A DNA stretch of 64,000 bases from Siphonodentalium dalli (Eukaryota > Mollusca > Scaphopoda > Gadilida > Siphonodentaliidae): the NCBI GenBank assembly GCA_032622095.1, contig CP136069.1:126067450-126131449 (forward strand), written 5' to 3'. Of the stretch, positions 11,243 through 22,900 are shown one piece after another. Numbering within the stretch: the first letter of the stretch is position 1; the number at the start of each line of letters is the position of its first letter. The notes under the pieces are model-generated. The model was not told the origin of the DNA. It saw only the letters and a list, made by a program, of their open reading frames with translations, and did no database searches. Made by a program: the position numbers and the translations under genes.

Positions 11243-12802
11243 TCAGTTGTCTTGATCTATTGTTTTACTTTCGCTTGTGGTATCTCTTGGATTTACGGTA
11301 TTCTTTACGCGCTTTCCAGCATGCCGAATTAAACCATGGTTTGTTATTCCTTTTCGTGCTTTCGGCTTACTACATGGAGGTCCAAATGTGTCTTGTGACG
11401 ATTTAAGAAGAACTTGTGTTATCCTGTCGACTATTTCATTTACTTCCCTGTTATTAGTTATAGATGATGGGCAACTGTTCAGCACATATCGCAATTCTGA
11501 TATTTCCACGGGGTCGAGATTACAAATAAACTCGGTTGTTTTGGATGGATCCCATTTATAGTTATGACAGGTATCACATTCGTTGTTAGTTAATTCAGTC
11601 GGTGCGTCTATATGTATTGCTAATTCCGTTGAGATACTTTTATGCACGTCTGAAAATAATTTGTTTGCTTCTCCGACTATAAAATCTACGGCCATGGGTA
11701 GTGCATTTAGTGAACAAAGCATGTAATCTACAACAGATGCGTCACGACATGTATACGACCCGATTTTACTATCTGTTCCCAATCTTCCATTCAATATTAA
11801 CAAATCGTTATTATGACCAACACTCAGTAGTTTTTTACCAAAACCATTCGTCGTGTTGTCCATGCTATGCCTTTCTAATGGTAAACCACAGTTCTCGAGC
11901 ACCATCTCGGCAGTTACGGAGTTATCGTAAGTACCAAAATCATTGTCTTCATGGGGTCTATAGTCTGGGTTTTGAGCCGTGCGAGCATTGAAATCGCCAG
12001 TCATGAAAATATTATCATACCGTTGTCTCATTTGTAAAATATCCGCGTCAATTTCATTAAAGGCTGAACTCGATGAATATTTGGTTCCTTCTGGTGGAAC
12101 ATAAACAGCTCCCAATATAATTTTAACTCCCCGATGCTGTATTTCTAACCAATGAATAAACTGACAATTTGTATTCAGTGTTTGTGTCGATGTGACCAAA
12201 TAAGATTTTTCGCCAATGATGATTCCGCCAGATTTGACGCGGGAAAGTTTCGTGCGATTTTTCATGTGCAGGACAAAGCCTGGTAGAACAAGACTATCGC
12301 AATCGTCTGTCTTAGTCTCCGATAGGCAAATAATATCGTGATTATCACACATATTTTGGAATTCTGGATAAGCCAGTTTTTTTCTAACCCCACACACATT
12401 TAAACCTAGTATTCTAATGCCATGATTGTGGACATTATCGACATGATTCGTTGTTATTCCGGTCGGGTCATTAATTTCATTATTACTCACGTTAGGATTA
12501 GAGTTATCCCCAAGTTCATGCCTATCGGTGTCGGGATTATCGCTATCACTATTTAAAGTTTCAACGGACCGCCGGTATTCCTCATTTTCCGGATATAGTG
12601 TTCCGTAAGCTTCATGCAATACTTCCGAAAAGTATGTTCTGAGTTGACCCTTGTGGGGGTCGACCTCGGTGGTTTCAGTAAAGTTATGATCACAATCACC
12701 ATTAATATCATTAAAAAAGTCATCAGCAAAATCATCAACAAAATCATTCACAAAATTATCATTATTGTCTTCATTCTCATCGTATTCATTATCATCACCA
12801 TT

Positions 12803-12846
<44 letters not shown>

Positions 12847-12847
12847 T

Positions 12848-12879
<32 letters not shown>

Positions 12880-13048
12880 AATAATAATCATCATCATCAT
12901 CAACAACATCAACATCATCACCGTCATCGTCATCGTCATCATCAGCATAATCAACACCGTACTCACCATTATCTTTGTCGACATTCTGAAACGTACCAGA
13001 AGTGCATCTAAGACAATTACATAATATCACACAACGAATGATGCTCAT
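11243..13048 (-). pseudogene. Endonuclease ORF of LINE 2 with Asp-rich leader
   Basis: A 601-codon open frame. Residues about 35-125 are an acidic low-complexity tract dominated by Asp, encoded by an ATC/GAT microsatellite. From about residue 210 an APE-like nuclease follows: ILGLNVCGVRKKL, CLSETKTDD (catalytic Glu), GGIIIGEKS, LGAVYVPPEG, MTGDFNART, DASVVDYMLCS and the SDVHKS box. The frame ends at TGA (11243) and continues after a second stop into the reverse transcriptase in the same frame, so endonuclease and RT were one protein in the ancestor. The reading frame is unusually long for a decayed copy, so insertion may be fairly recent or this half less mutated. Biochemical activity is not claimed. 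Confidence 0.82.
12796..12900 (-). repeat. In-frame (GAT)n microsatellite encoding poly-Asp
   Basis: Nearly pure ATC repeats on the plus strand give an almost unbroken Asp run on the element strand, with a broader acidic zone to about 12960. The opposite-strand poly-Ile frame (12614-13024) is an artefact. Confidence 0.9.
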
Positions 13049-13973
13049 TGCTCATTTGGTATTTATATATACTCTTAATCGGTTCACAATGCGGGTAGTT
13101 AATTATCCGCTGCCGTATCAGTTCATATTCATATTCGTCATGTTCATTAATAGTATTGGTATCTCTTTTGAATGTTTTCGCATTCCAAGTTGAATTGTAA
13201 TTACCAGAACGAAGTAATTCTGTACAAGTATGTTTACAGACACGTTTAGTATAATTACCACTATCAAAATCACCCATTACATAATTAGAAGCACCCATAA
13301 CATGACCAAAACCCTTAATATTTCTATCGCACTCACGAACCCATGAATTATAGCATTCTGTATGAATTTTTTTACAAGGATTATGGATGAAGCAACACCT
13401 CTCTTCGGTGAATGTGTTGTCACGTGCGTGACCATGGACGTAATTGGTAGCCTTATTATCACTCAAAACATCGCGACCATGTTTCCACAAAGATGCAAAA
13501 TATATGTCAGTTTCCAAATTTAACTGGTTTACATTGGGAACGTCACAATATAATATGTTAGGTCTATGAACGAACTCAGACATGCAATTAGCTCCGCTAG
13601 TCTTCTCGTAATTCATATCATTTTCAAACGTTAACAGGTACGAATTTGACGCTACTCGAAAATCAATGTTATCTTGATCAAAATCAATCATCTCACTCCT
13701 TTCGGTTTTCGCGTTAGACAGACACGTGTGAGTACATGACTGTTGGATGTCTGTATTAACAGACACAGTTAACTCGTGTGAATAATCTTGAATGTTATTG
13801 TCACTCCCGTTAAGCGACTGACTTGATTGGACGACAGTTAATCCACATGTTTCATCGTTAATGTGATCGTTATCACTTATGTTCATAACCTGTGCTACAA
13901 TAGTATTCAAATGCATTTTCCCGTTTAGCGTGCACCGTGCACTCACCAGTTTGTATTTCAGAATAAATACCAT
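13017..13973 (-). CDS. 318-residue ORF of unknown function, between ORF1 and endonuclease of LINE 2
   Basis: I do not recognise this protein. It is rich in Asn, Asp, His, Cys and Thr. Scattered Cys pairs occur in its second half, for example RCCFIHNPCKKIHTEC and VCKHTCTELL, about 40-50 residues apart, which could be metal-binding. No membrane segment or signal peptide is seen. Its end overlaps the start of the 601-codon endonuclease ORF by 32 bases in a different frame, so the two may be one ORF split by a frameshift, making a very long pre-endonuclease extension of ORF2. Alternatively it is the C-terminal part of an ORF1. Strand and order tie it to LINE 2. Confidence 0.55.
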   Translation of the reverse strand: MVFILKYKLVSARCTLNGKMHLNTIVAQVMNISDNDHINDETCGLTVVQSSQSLNGSDNNIQDYSHELTVSVNTDIQQSCTHTCLSNAKTERSEMIDFDQDNIDFRVASNSYLLTFENDMNYEKTSGANCMSEFVHRPNILYCDVPNVNQLNLETDIYFASLWKHGRDVLSDNKATNYVHGHARDNTFTEERCCFIHNPCKKIHTECYNSWVRECDRNIKGFGHVMGASNYVMGDFDSGNYTKRVCKHTCTELLRSGNYNSTWNAKTFKRDTNTINEHDEYEYELIRQRIINYPHCEPIKSIYKYQMSNEHHSLCDIM

Positions 13974-14046
13974 TCAAAGTCTGCGCATGTGTTGCATTGA
14001 GGTCGTTCATAGCCCTATTTGGTATGATATGTGAAATACAATTACT

Positions 14047-14568
14047 TCATTTTTCAAATCTACCCGATTTGTTTTCGGGTGAAGTTGGTGTGAAGTTTTG
14101 AAATCTCTTGCGTGTGTTAAGTTGTTCAATGTCACTCTCCTGGTCGAGAACAATAGCTGTTTCAGCTAGTTTTTCGGACAGTTTCTCTGCCCCTTTCGGG
14201 CTAAGATGTACCCCTGACGAGTCGTCATCTTTGAAGAGCGACCTTACCAGATTACCGTCTTTTATGAAAAGTCGGTCATTGTCTACAAATGAAAAACCAT
14301 CACATGAATTGCAGTGGGTGGTTACGTAATTGTTCACTAAGTTTGCTGCAGCATTATGTGGTTGCTGTTTACCGCCTGGCAGTTTCCTTGGTGGTATACG
14401 ACATATATTTATATTAGCATCACCCCCGTGTACGTGGTATCGCCAAAACCGAGAATATGGGAAAGTCATTTTCACGTATATGATATGGGGATATGTTTGT
14501 GTCTCATCGTAATACAGACATCGAGCATCGTATGTGTATGTCCCCATGAAGCAGGAGTATTTATCCAC
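14047..14568 (-). pseudogene. ORF1 remnant of LINE 2 with SGNH-esterase-like C-terminus
   Basis: A 173-codon open frame. Residues about 75-145 read FSFVDNDRLFIKDGNLVRSL, a DDDSS stretch and GVHLSPKGAEKLSEKL, the pattern seen at the end of SGNH-hydrolase domains in CR1-type ORF1 proteins. In those, a DGVHL-like block V supplies the catalytic Asp-His. Here the position before GVH is Ser, not Asp, although Asp residues lie just upstream, so the catalytic dyad may be lost or shifted. An upstream HGGDANINI may correspond to the GxND block. The GDS block was not found, so the N-terminal half is missing or frameshifted. ORF1 proteins of this type bind RNA/membranes during retrotransposition; that is family knowledge. 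Confidence 0.6.
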
Positions 14569-15360
14569 TAGTTGTCATTTAGTTTTCCCAGATCAGACCA
14601 TTAATTTTTGTTTGGCGAATTTTTTCAATGGTGTTTTTGCTTTTGCTCACTCAAATTTTCGAGAACATCCATTCACTAGTATAGTTCCTGGACTCCCACG
14701 CTTCCAAAACAAATGCCGGTATATAGTTGAATCTGTCAATGAAGCATATGATTTGACAGCATTTAAAAAATCCGTGTCGTTCTCAATATCCGCGCGATAT
14801 GAAGGGACCACTGTCGGTCCAGAAAGATGCTAACGGCACATATGAAGATGCGACCAAACGCCGAGCTTCTGTGCAGTACATATGCGTATCACTTGAGGAG
14901 TTATGATGAGTTTTCGAGTGTTTTATGTGTATCTGAGACTGATCAATTGGACTGCGAATGTCAACTGAAATATGAATCCATAACATATTCGAAATAATGT
15001 GTGCATATTATATTATATTTACATACTAAGTGTTGTCATCACTAAATCCAGCATTCTGATTGGTCGGAGCCCACGTGGCTAGTTGCAGTTATTTCTCGGT
15101 GAATGCGCACCAGCTCATAACAACATCGATACGTCAGCTCATAACAACACCGATACGTCATTTGGGTCTGGAAAGACGAACGCGTAATGTTTTGGGCGCA
15201 TTTGGATTCGCGCAGGATTGACTTAATAAATCATCGGGTTTCAATTGTTCCTGTTAACTTTTGCCAAGGGTGCTATGGGTTATTTTGGGCTGGTTTTGTC
15301 ACGATACACTTTTCGATTTAAATACATTTACAAAAGTGGCTTTTTCGCTAAATGTATATA
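14569..15360. other. Stretch upstream of LINE 2, unassigned
   Basis: It may hold the missing N-terminal part of LINE 2 ORF1, but no motif supports this. A 99-codon plus-strand frame (14534-14833) has no recognisable domain and overlaps ORF1 on the opposite strand. A short direct repeat (CAGCTCATAACAACA...CGATACGTCA) occurs at 15112-15160. Confidence 0.4.
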
Positions 15361-15527
15361 AATATAAGGATTAACTGTCATGTGGACTGTTTTTATGGAG
15401 ATGTAACCGTGAGGTAAGTGGTCATAACTTGTATGTAAAACCCTTCGGGTTTTACACAAGTTATGACCACTTACCTCACGATTACATCTCCATAAAAACA
15501 GTCCACATGACAGTTAATCCTTATATG
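15361..15527. repeat. Long near-perfect palindrome (about 80-bp arms)
   Basis: Left arm AATATAAGGATTAACTG... and right arm ...CAGTTAATCCTTATAT are almost perfect complements, closing on a centre CCCTTCGGGT at about 15443-15452. It contains no ORF and resembles a palindromic MITE. The transcript or single strand would fold into a long hairpin with a tight loop. Confidence 0.9.
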
Positions 15528-17746
15528 AATGTATTTCAATTGAAATAAATTGAACATCCATCTCAGCATTCATATTTGCGATCTCAATAACGTGAATGAA
15601 TGATAACACGATGCCTTGATCACACGCACGTGAATGCTGCCGTTCGCATTCATGCAGCTAATCGGATATTCGTTTAGTATTAACATGCTTGGAGTTTGTA
15701 TATAGACCACACATGCCGGACGACACGCTACGGCGTATTAACGATTTGTTATAATCATGTTTATTTTACAGACTTTATGACTCGCTCCCATTCGAGTAGA
15801 CCGTTACGCGACAATGAAACCGAATCATCTTATCGAATATACATATATCGTATTGCTCCAAATTATGCAATTCTGGCTTTTTTGAGAGTATGGGTTAATT
15901 TATTCACTTTCGCTGAATCTAGCGACTTGTCTGATCGCCCATGTGTGCATAGGGGTATTCTCTTCGTGATATAATGTCCATTCCCGTGGTCAGGCAGCCA
16001 GGGGAGGTGCGGCCGGTGCCCTTTTGACATTTGCCTACCCGACGGAACTTGCCGCAAGTTAGGGGTTAACAATGCCGTGTCCGCTCGAGCTATCGACTTG
16101 GGGATTGGGACTTTGGTATATATACAGGTCTATTCTGCACGATAGTGCAAACCCCATCGGACTCGGACCCTTGGTGGAGGTGCGGTCGGTTTTTAGTGGG
16201 ACCCAACATAAGCTTGTGTTCGGCTTTTCTATGCCGAACACAACACACGTTTTACAAAACATCAAATACAATACTTATTATTGGCCCAAACTTCGTGTGG
16301 TAAAAGACTGAACATGAATACATATGCCTATGAACTTTATTTGTTATATTTCCCATTATTTGGACTTGTGTTCGGTTGTGTTCGGACCCTCATCAAGGGA
16401 GGTAAAACATGCATGGAGTTTGCTTACCGTGCATGCCGGAAGTATCCATGATCAGCACCTTATTTAAAATCATAACGTTGATCAAATAAAACTATTTATC
16501 GTGGAATGATGGAATATGCAATATATGGAGCAATTATCGGACATTAATATGTATACTCAAAGTAAGTAATCAAACATTTTGCCGTTTACCTGAACAAAAT
16601 CGGTGCACAATAACTGTCACACGGCCGAATCAACAATGGCTGCTCAATCTTACCACCAGAATGTCAAGCCTTGTATGTATATACTATATATATATACAAA
16701 ATTCACAAGTGCCTGTGTGTGTGTCCATAACAGTGACATAAGTGGCCATATTTTCAACATCACTTGGTTTAATAAACCTCCTCCCAAGGTAGAAACCAAA
16801 TTCCAACAACTGTTCTTTCACATCAGAATGGTCTAAAGTTATGTTACAAACCTTCTCTGTTATTTGTATTCTTCTGATCGCTTTTGGTTCGATTGCGTCT
16901 CGGAGTCCGTTGAATACATTTTCCCTGTTGAATCGACCGCCCGTTCGCGCGTAAAACTTACAGTTAAATTTCTTGGATTTGGCAGCATCTTCGTTCCGAT
17001 CAGTTGGTTCAATATATGCTATGATGTATATGGAATTTTCTCACTCTAATAGTTTACACGATCCACTCGAAAAACATCGGTTTGGAAACAAAATACAATT
17101 AGTAAACACACATAATTTCAAAACACGGACATCTTGATCCAGGGGAGGTAATTAATCTAAGCTTTATCTCAGTATTTTCGAGCAGAGTGTGCGCATATTA
17201 CATGTAGTTATTTGTTCAATAGTGTGACATATATTGGAGATTCTCAATCTTCGCTATTAACACCCACTTCGCTATTAGAACGCGTGTCACGGCTGAGACA
17301 CAACCCTTAAGGAACCAGGATCTGGTTGAAGATTTAATTACAACGCATGTCGTAATTACGCGGCACAATTTAACTTGGAAGTTAGATTATAATACATCAT
17401 TATGATCATAAGATGTCATTCTTTCCGATGTTTATTGCATCATTTATTGATTATCCCGCCACTGGATCTGGGCGTAAAGTCAGCTATAGGCAGATATATA
17501 CACGCGACTTCGACGTAAAACAGCATGATCCCAAAACCGATCTACTCAGGCTACTGGTCAGAATTACGAATAGGGAACTACGTCACTGTAATTTGTGTTC
17601 TTTCTATCATTTGTAGTTTTGTCATATCTTTATATTTGAGACTTTTCGCAAAACTCATGATCACGATTGCGACTATACGGATCGAGTACTACGTCACCAA
17701 CATGTGTGTACTTTTCAATCGTTGTCGGAGTTTACTATCCGTAAAG
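15528..17746. other. Gene-free stretch
   Basis: No supported exon. Frames of 60-90 codons near 15696, 16072, 16603 and 16864 show no domain or convincing splice context. The only structure noted is the small hairpin at 16214-16243. Confidence 0.45.
16214..16243. repeat. 11-bp perfect stem-loop
   Basis: TTGTGTTCGGC and GCCGAACACAA pair perfectly around an 8-base loop. GTGTTCGG is repeated at 16367-16385 nearby. Function unknown; it is not followed by a gene. Confidence 0.7.
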
Positions 17747-19682
17747 CCCCTGTCACACTCAGGCCGGCGCTCTCATTGCACTGCAAAAGTATCAAAGCGC
17801 CCACCTAAACGCACTAAGGTCTCCAAGAACCGATTGGTGACGCAGTGGACACTGGCTACAACGGCTGAGGATCTTCATGGTCGCCCATAGGTGCCAGAGC
17901 GCCGCGCTTGTTTTATGCATGCACAAAACAAGCGCAGAGGCTCGGCGTTCTGACCAGGACGTAGTACTGTCGCCGTGACAGCGCAAAGCAAAGCGCCAAT
18001 CGAGCGACGTGATCGTTATGTGTACGTAGCAAGAGCGCATATTAGCTTCTCGTGGTCGCAGCAAGAAATTAATCTTGTCTTTTGCGACTACAGTGAGCTT
18101 AATCAAATTATCCCTACGTGCCTTTCCCGTCCTTAATACGCTCAATGAGGCTCTGTCCAAAACTTATTGCGCTCTTTCTGCGCTGTCATGGGGTGTTAAG
18201 GACTGGTTCCCGCTCATAGAACGTCCACATTGTGCTGCCACTGCGACTCTGGCGCTCGCTTTACGCCCAATCGTTATACATGGCGTTCTTCCGGCGTTTA
18301 CAGCAGGTTTACACTACGATCCCACTTTGAAATGCGGTCTGCTCATACCACTGTCACACTCCGCTGCGATCAAGCTGGCATTTGCTTTGAGTTGAAAAAG
18401 TATCAAAATACGAGTAACGCACAGTGGAAGCGCGGAAAATTGTCAGAAATTTTCAATCTGTTAAAACAAGAGAACCAATGTCAGAAATGGTAACGCGCTC
18501 AAGATCATATATTATAAACCCAAGAATGTAATTGTAGAATATAAAATATATTGATTTTGCGAATGACCAACTCAGAATTCCGTTAAATAACAATAACAAC
18601 CAGAACCTAATTAACGAACCGGTGGTCGACTCGACCGTCTCCGACCACAACCCCCCAGTGGGCTGCAGAAATTTCTTTCATTTGTAATACACATATAGTT
18701 TATCACAAACCAAAAATCAACATTAATCAACGTTGATTAACACAATAAACGAAATTTAATTTCCCCAACTACAAGCACCTTTTACGGGACTCGGCCTCCA
18801 GCTCGCAGTTTGACTTTTAAATATTCCCAAAAATTCCCATTCTATAAATAAAACTAATAAAACACCCATTGATAATGTCAGCCCGCACGCGAAACGAGAA
18901 ACTCCCCACCAGACATACATGCGGCGCGCGTGACAAGCTATGCCCCTATCCCGCTTATCACGTTTTCGCGCTCTTTTTACGACCCATTGCGTTCCTGCTT
19001 TGTCAAGTCTCACGCTCTCATACGCTCTCACTGCGTTTCCTCCACGTCGTAAACGCTCTTAATGCGTTCAAGTCGTTGTCATTGCGTTGTTAGTACGCTT
19101 TGCGCTGTCATGGCGACGGTACTACGCCTGGTCAGAACGCCGAACCTCTGCGCTTGTTTTGTGCATGCACAAAACAAGCGCGGCGCTCTGGCGCTCTGGG
19201 GCGATCACGGGGACCCTCTCCCGTCCTAGCCAGTGTCCACTGCGTCACCAATACGTTCTTGGATACCTTACTGCGCTTTGCTTGGCGCTTTGATTATTTT
19301 TCAGCGCAATGCAAGCGCCGGCCTGATCGCAGCGGAGTGTGACAGTAGTTTAATCGGACAGCTAATCTATTGCGGAGTGTTAGGTATTTTCCCCACAACT
19401 TAAAAACTGACTATGACTGGAGAACGCAGGAGGCACTATCTATACTCTCCGCGCCCGCGCAGAGAACGTTTTGCGAACTTATTGAGAACGTACTAGCATC
19501 ACAATGACAGCGACTTGAACGCACTAAGAGCGCGAGACTTGACAAAGTAGGAACGCAATAGGAGCATACTTTGTTTTTAAAGTTTGACAATTTTCGACAG
19601 TTTTCGGCGCTCCTCCTGCGTGTTACTCATATGTTGGTACTTTTGCAGCGCAGTGAGATCGCCGGCCTGAGTGTGACAGGGG
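17747..19682. mobile_element. GC-rich fold-back transposon with nested inverted ends
   Basis: The outer ends CCCCTGTCACACTCAGGC (17747-17769 and 19660-19682) are perfect 23-bp inverted repeats; similarity continues further inward with mismatches. A second inverted pair, CTGTCACACTCCGCTGCGATC at 18352 and 19347, lies inside. Internal sequence is unusually rich in GCGC and CGCT and is itself arranged as inverted copies: for example a GCGCTTGTTTT...AAAACAAGCGC hairpin occurs near 17912 and again near 19158, and a degenerate CGCTCT/GCGTT array at 18960-19090 is mirrored at 19497-19560. No transposase frame was found, so it is non-autonomous. Target duplication is unclear (TAA/TTA near both ends), so the superfamily is not assigned. 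Confidence 0.78.
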
Positions 19683-20199
19683 TTTAAGAGCGCATACGAT
19701 TTCATGAATTATTATAAATTCACTTAACACATCTGATTTAATTTGTAAAATATACAATTTCGCTCTACTAAACACTGTCAAATGCATCTTATGCATGGCA
19801 GGCCCATTTCTATTGCCACTTAACCTGGATTTGTGATTTAGATTGGCTATCAAGATAATCGTCGTCGTGAATTGCGAGAAACACGCGAAACAAACGCGCT
19901 ATCCCTCACGAACAGCGGCCACTCTCAGTGCATGCATATATCCGTTAAGCTGCAAGCGCATAGAAATTTAGGACGTATACATAGTCCACAATATATGGAG
20001 ATCGTATAATATATACTATTGAACGAGTATCTGGTACATCCAATATTTACAGTGTGCAGGAATAGTGAGCTTGACTACCTTAAATTTTCAATGGGTCCAG
20101 TGTAAAGGTTCCAATGATCGATTTTTTCTAAAACCACACCAACTATCAAAACCCTAATAAATTCTAGAAATCGATACTTGCGGCAAAAATATCCTCAGG

Positions 20200-21410
20200 T
20201 ATGTCATTGGCAATAAAATTCTCTTTCATTTGACATATCACTTGGCGAAATTGAACGAATCTAAGTCGAGATATCATATCGGAATCTGGCTTAATCTACC
20301 GATTTTTCAGGTCGTTAATCTCCCTGTCCGCCCAGTGTCATTTGACCTATATAGTTATAAAATCAATATTTTCGAGCAATAATTTGTCGCGAACGTGTTC
20401 TTAAACGCGATGACATAACCTATAAATGCTCATATATGTTCCGCAAGTCATTCCGAAGCCATCCATTCCTTTTTTATTTCATCCGATGTGTTTGTGGCCA
20501 ATTTTCAACAATTAATCAAACGAATTCCAGAAACAAGACGTGTCTGCGACTAGCAGTAAATTTTGAAAGCGAACGTATATCAAGAATGCGGAGGTCAAGG
20601 TCATGCTATTTTCACAGAATTTTAATATTGCATCAAAACAAATTCCAATCATTTAACGATACTTTCAAGTTCACTTCTGTTTTAAAATCAGATAAACTTC
20701 TTGGTACAGAGAAAATTAATAATTCAAGTGTTTCTTCAATACCAGATATCAGATATCTATGCATATTGGTTTTTTTCAAGCCATCATTTGTGAACTTTAT
20801 TCTCAATTATTGTCCATCAATCAGCAAGCCGGTCAAAATTTGGGCACAAAGGCATCTGATGAAATAAAAAAGGTATGGATGGATTCGGAATGACTTGCGG
20901 AGCATATATGAGCATTTATAGGTTATGTCATCGCGTTTAAGTACACGTTCGCAACAAATTATTGCTCGTAAATATTGATTTTATAACTAGGTCAAATGCC
21001 TCTGAGCGGACAGGGAGATTGACGACCCGATTTCTTCGGTATATTTCTCTAGATTCCGATATATTTCGACTTCGATTTGTTCAATTTCAACAAGTTATAT
21101 GTCAAATGAAAGGGCATTTTATTTCCAATAAGACACACCTGATGATATTTTGGCTGCAATTATCTACCGAATAAATCGGGTCGTCAATCCCCTTGCCCGC
21201 TCAGATGCCTTTGACCTAGTTATAAAATCAATATTTTCGAGCAATAATTTGTCGCGAACGCGTACTTAAACGCCATGACATAGCCTATAGATGCTGATAT
21301 ATGTTCCGCTAGTCATTCCGAAGCCATCCATACCTTTTTTATTTCATCCGATGAGTTTGTGCCCAATTTTTCAACTTTATTCATCAAACGAATTCCAGAA
21401 ACAGAAACAC
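20200..21410. repeat. Large inverted repeat with a third partial direct copy
   Basis: Copy 1 (about 20200-20545) and copy 2 (about 20866-21180) are in opposite orientation and share GTTATAAAATCAATATTTTC, TGACATAACCTATAAATGC and TCATTCCGAAGCCATCCAT with few mismatches. Copy 3 (about 21150-21410) repeats copy 1 in direct orientation. The roughly 320-bp spacer between copies 1 and 2 falls within a 143-codon open frame (20436-20867) that overlaps arm sequence and has no recognisable domain. This is probably a non-autonomous fold-back element plus a solo arm. Confidence 0.8.
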
Positions 21411-21554
21411 TGGTATAGTCTATATTGGTATTTTAGTAATTTCCCCCAGGGGCCTGTGAGTGATCACACCGGCAAATGTTTTGTTTTATTTATAATACTT
21501 ATCAGACATATATAGAGGATATCCAACGAGCTATGTTGGGATTTTATTAAACGA

Positions 21555-21626
21555 GTTTGATAAATTTGACTCACAAATTTGACTCACGACGAGTCGTAGA
21601 TGAGTTGTGAATCAAATTTATCAAAC
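21555..21626. repeat. 20-bp-arm inverted repeat
   Basis: GTTTGATAAATTTGACTCAC (21555-21574) pairs with 21607-21626 at 19 of 20 positions. Weaker complementarity continues outward to GTTGGGAT / ATCGCAAC. Confidence 0.75.
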
Positions 21627-22173
21627 GACTTTCATAAAGCTTATATCGCAACATAACGAGTTGAAGATCGTTTATATCACATTAAAAAGAAAAGAAGCTT
21701 TAAGCCTTTTTAACAAATCAAAATCTTTAAAAGAAGCTGAAAAATACATGCAAAATGCATACATGTACGGCGTTGGCTGTTTCACAAATGTATACGACAG
21801 TATTGCGCGCTCTGACCGGCGACGAAAAATATAGTTCCCCAATTTGCCTCTTTGTGTTTGTTTGCCTATTTTAGTTAGTGCAACGAACTTTAACGAACAA
21901 AGCAATAATTTTGCAATGTCTGGTGTTGGTCTCATGTCCGGCTTTTCGAAATAGTATTTAGTAATTTTATTGGCACGATGCCAAGTATCCCGCGAAGCAC
22001 GCGATATGCATCACTAGTGAGATATAAGGAAATATATGTAATGATTTTTTGAATGATATACTAGGGCTTTCGTGCGATATAGTGAGTTATACAAGTTTGC
22101 TTCTCACATAGTGAGCCAATTTATACTAATAATTACTATGCACCTTCAGTCACTAAAAGCGATGATCTGAATG

Positions 22174-22281
22174 GATTATGACAATACACACAATTTTATA
22201 GACTATATGACAATACACACAATGCTATAGACTATATGACAATACACACAATGCTATAGACTATATAGCAATACATCAGAT
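22174..22281. repeat. 29-bp tandem repeat, about 3.5 copies
   Basis: The unit reads GACTATATGACAATACACAC + AATGCTATA. The two central units are identical and the outer ones diverged. No coding role. Confidence 0.9.
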
Positions 22282-22900
22282 AGAGCATGCAGTGTAGCTG
22301 GAATCAATTTACGATAAGAGAAGTATATTTTTTTTATAAGAAAATGAAGAAATCCCAAATGGTGTGTTGACCTGGATTTGACAAGAGGGGTCCGGCACTT
22401 TTTAGCCAAAACATAAAAAGTCAGTCCTGTGTCTGCAAATTTAGTAAACACCCCCCCATTGTTATCGAATAAATTCGCAGAACGTCCCCAGGGGCACCAT
22501 CCCCATAAACACTACGGCTGCATAAGAGCATGTGCACCAATGATTAAAAATCATATATACTAGTCTGTTTTGTTATACATTTGCCACGAGAACTTGGTGA
22601 AATATGAGGTCGGTCATTATATATGCATGTATACTCACATTGTTGGCAATCTGTATCTGGTCATTATATTATTAATATTGTACATGTTGTATAAATAACA
22701 TTACAGCCGACTGGATACAAAGCCAACATTTCAAGTTTTTTAAAAGTTGTACGAAATAGTTATTGAACGTGTTCGACAAAACTCTTATCAGTGGTCGTTT
22801 TGCGAAAGGACTTTTTGACCATACGGATAGACTTACGACTACGTGTTGTTGTTATTGTTATTGGTGTTGTTGTTGGAGTTGGAGTTTTTTTGGTGTTGTA

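Larger units (their letters stand above)
9004..14568 (-). mobile_element. Large decayed non-LTR retrotransposon (LINE 2)
   Basis: Order on the minus strand: ORF1 remnant with an SGNH-esterase-like end (14568-14047), a 318-codon ORF of unknown nature (13973-13017), an Asp-rich tract, APE-type endonuclease (within 13048-11243), reverse transcriptase (11203-9658) and a C-terminal CPLC...H..EC zinc knuckle (9336-9004). ORF1 esterase plus endonuclease/RT is the CR1-type plan. Several frameshifts and stops make it non-functional. A second 3' fragment of the same family lies at 32775-33640 on the plus strand. Confidence 0.85.

Noticed and set aside
12614-13024. Plus-strand poly-Ile and related poly-Met frames
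   Set aside because: Antisense reading of the microsatellite within the LINE 2 endonuclease ORF.
14534-14833. 99-codon plus-strand frame
   Set aside because: Overlaps the LINE 2 ORF1 remnant on the other strand at its start and has no domain.
20436-20867. 143-codon frame as a gene
   Set aside because: Overlaps the inverted-repeat arm and spacer; no domain and low-complexity composition.
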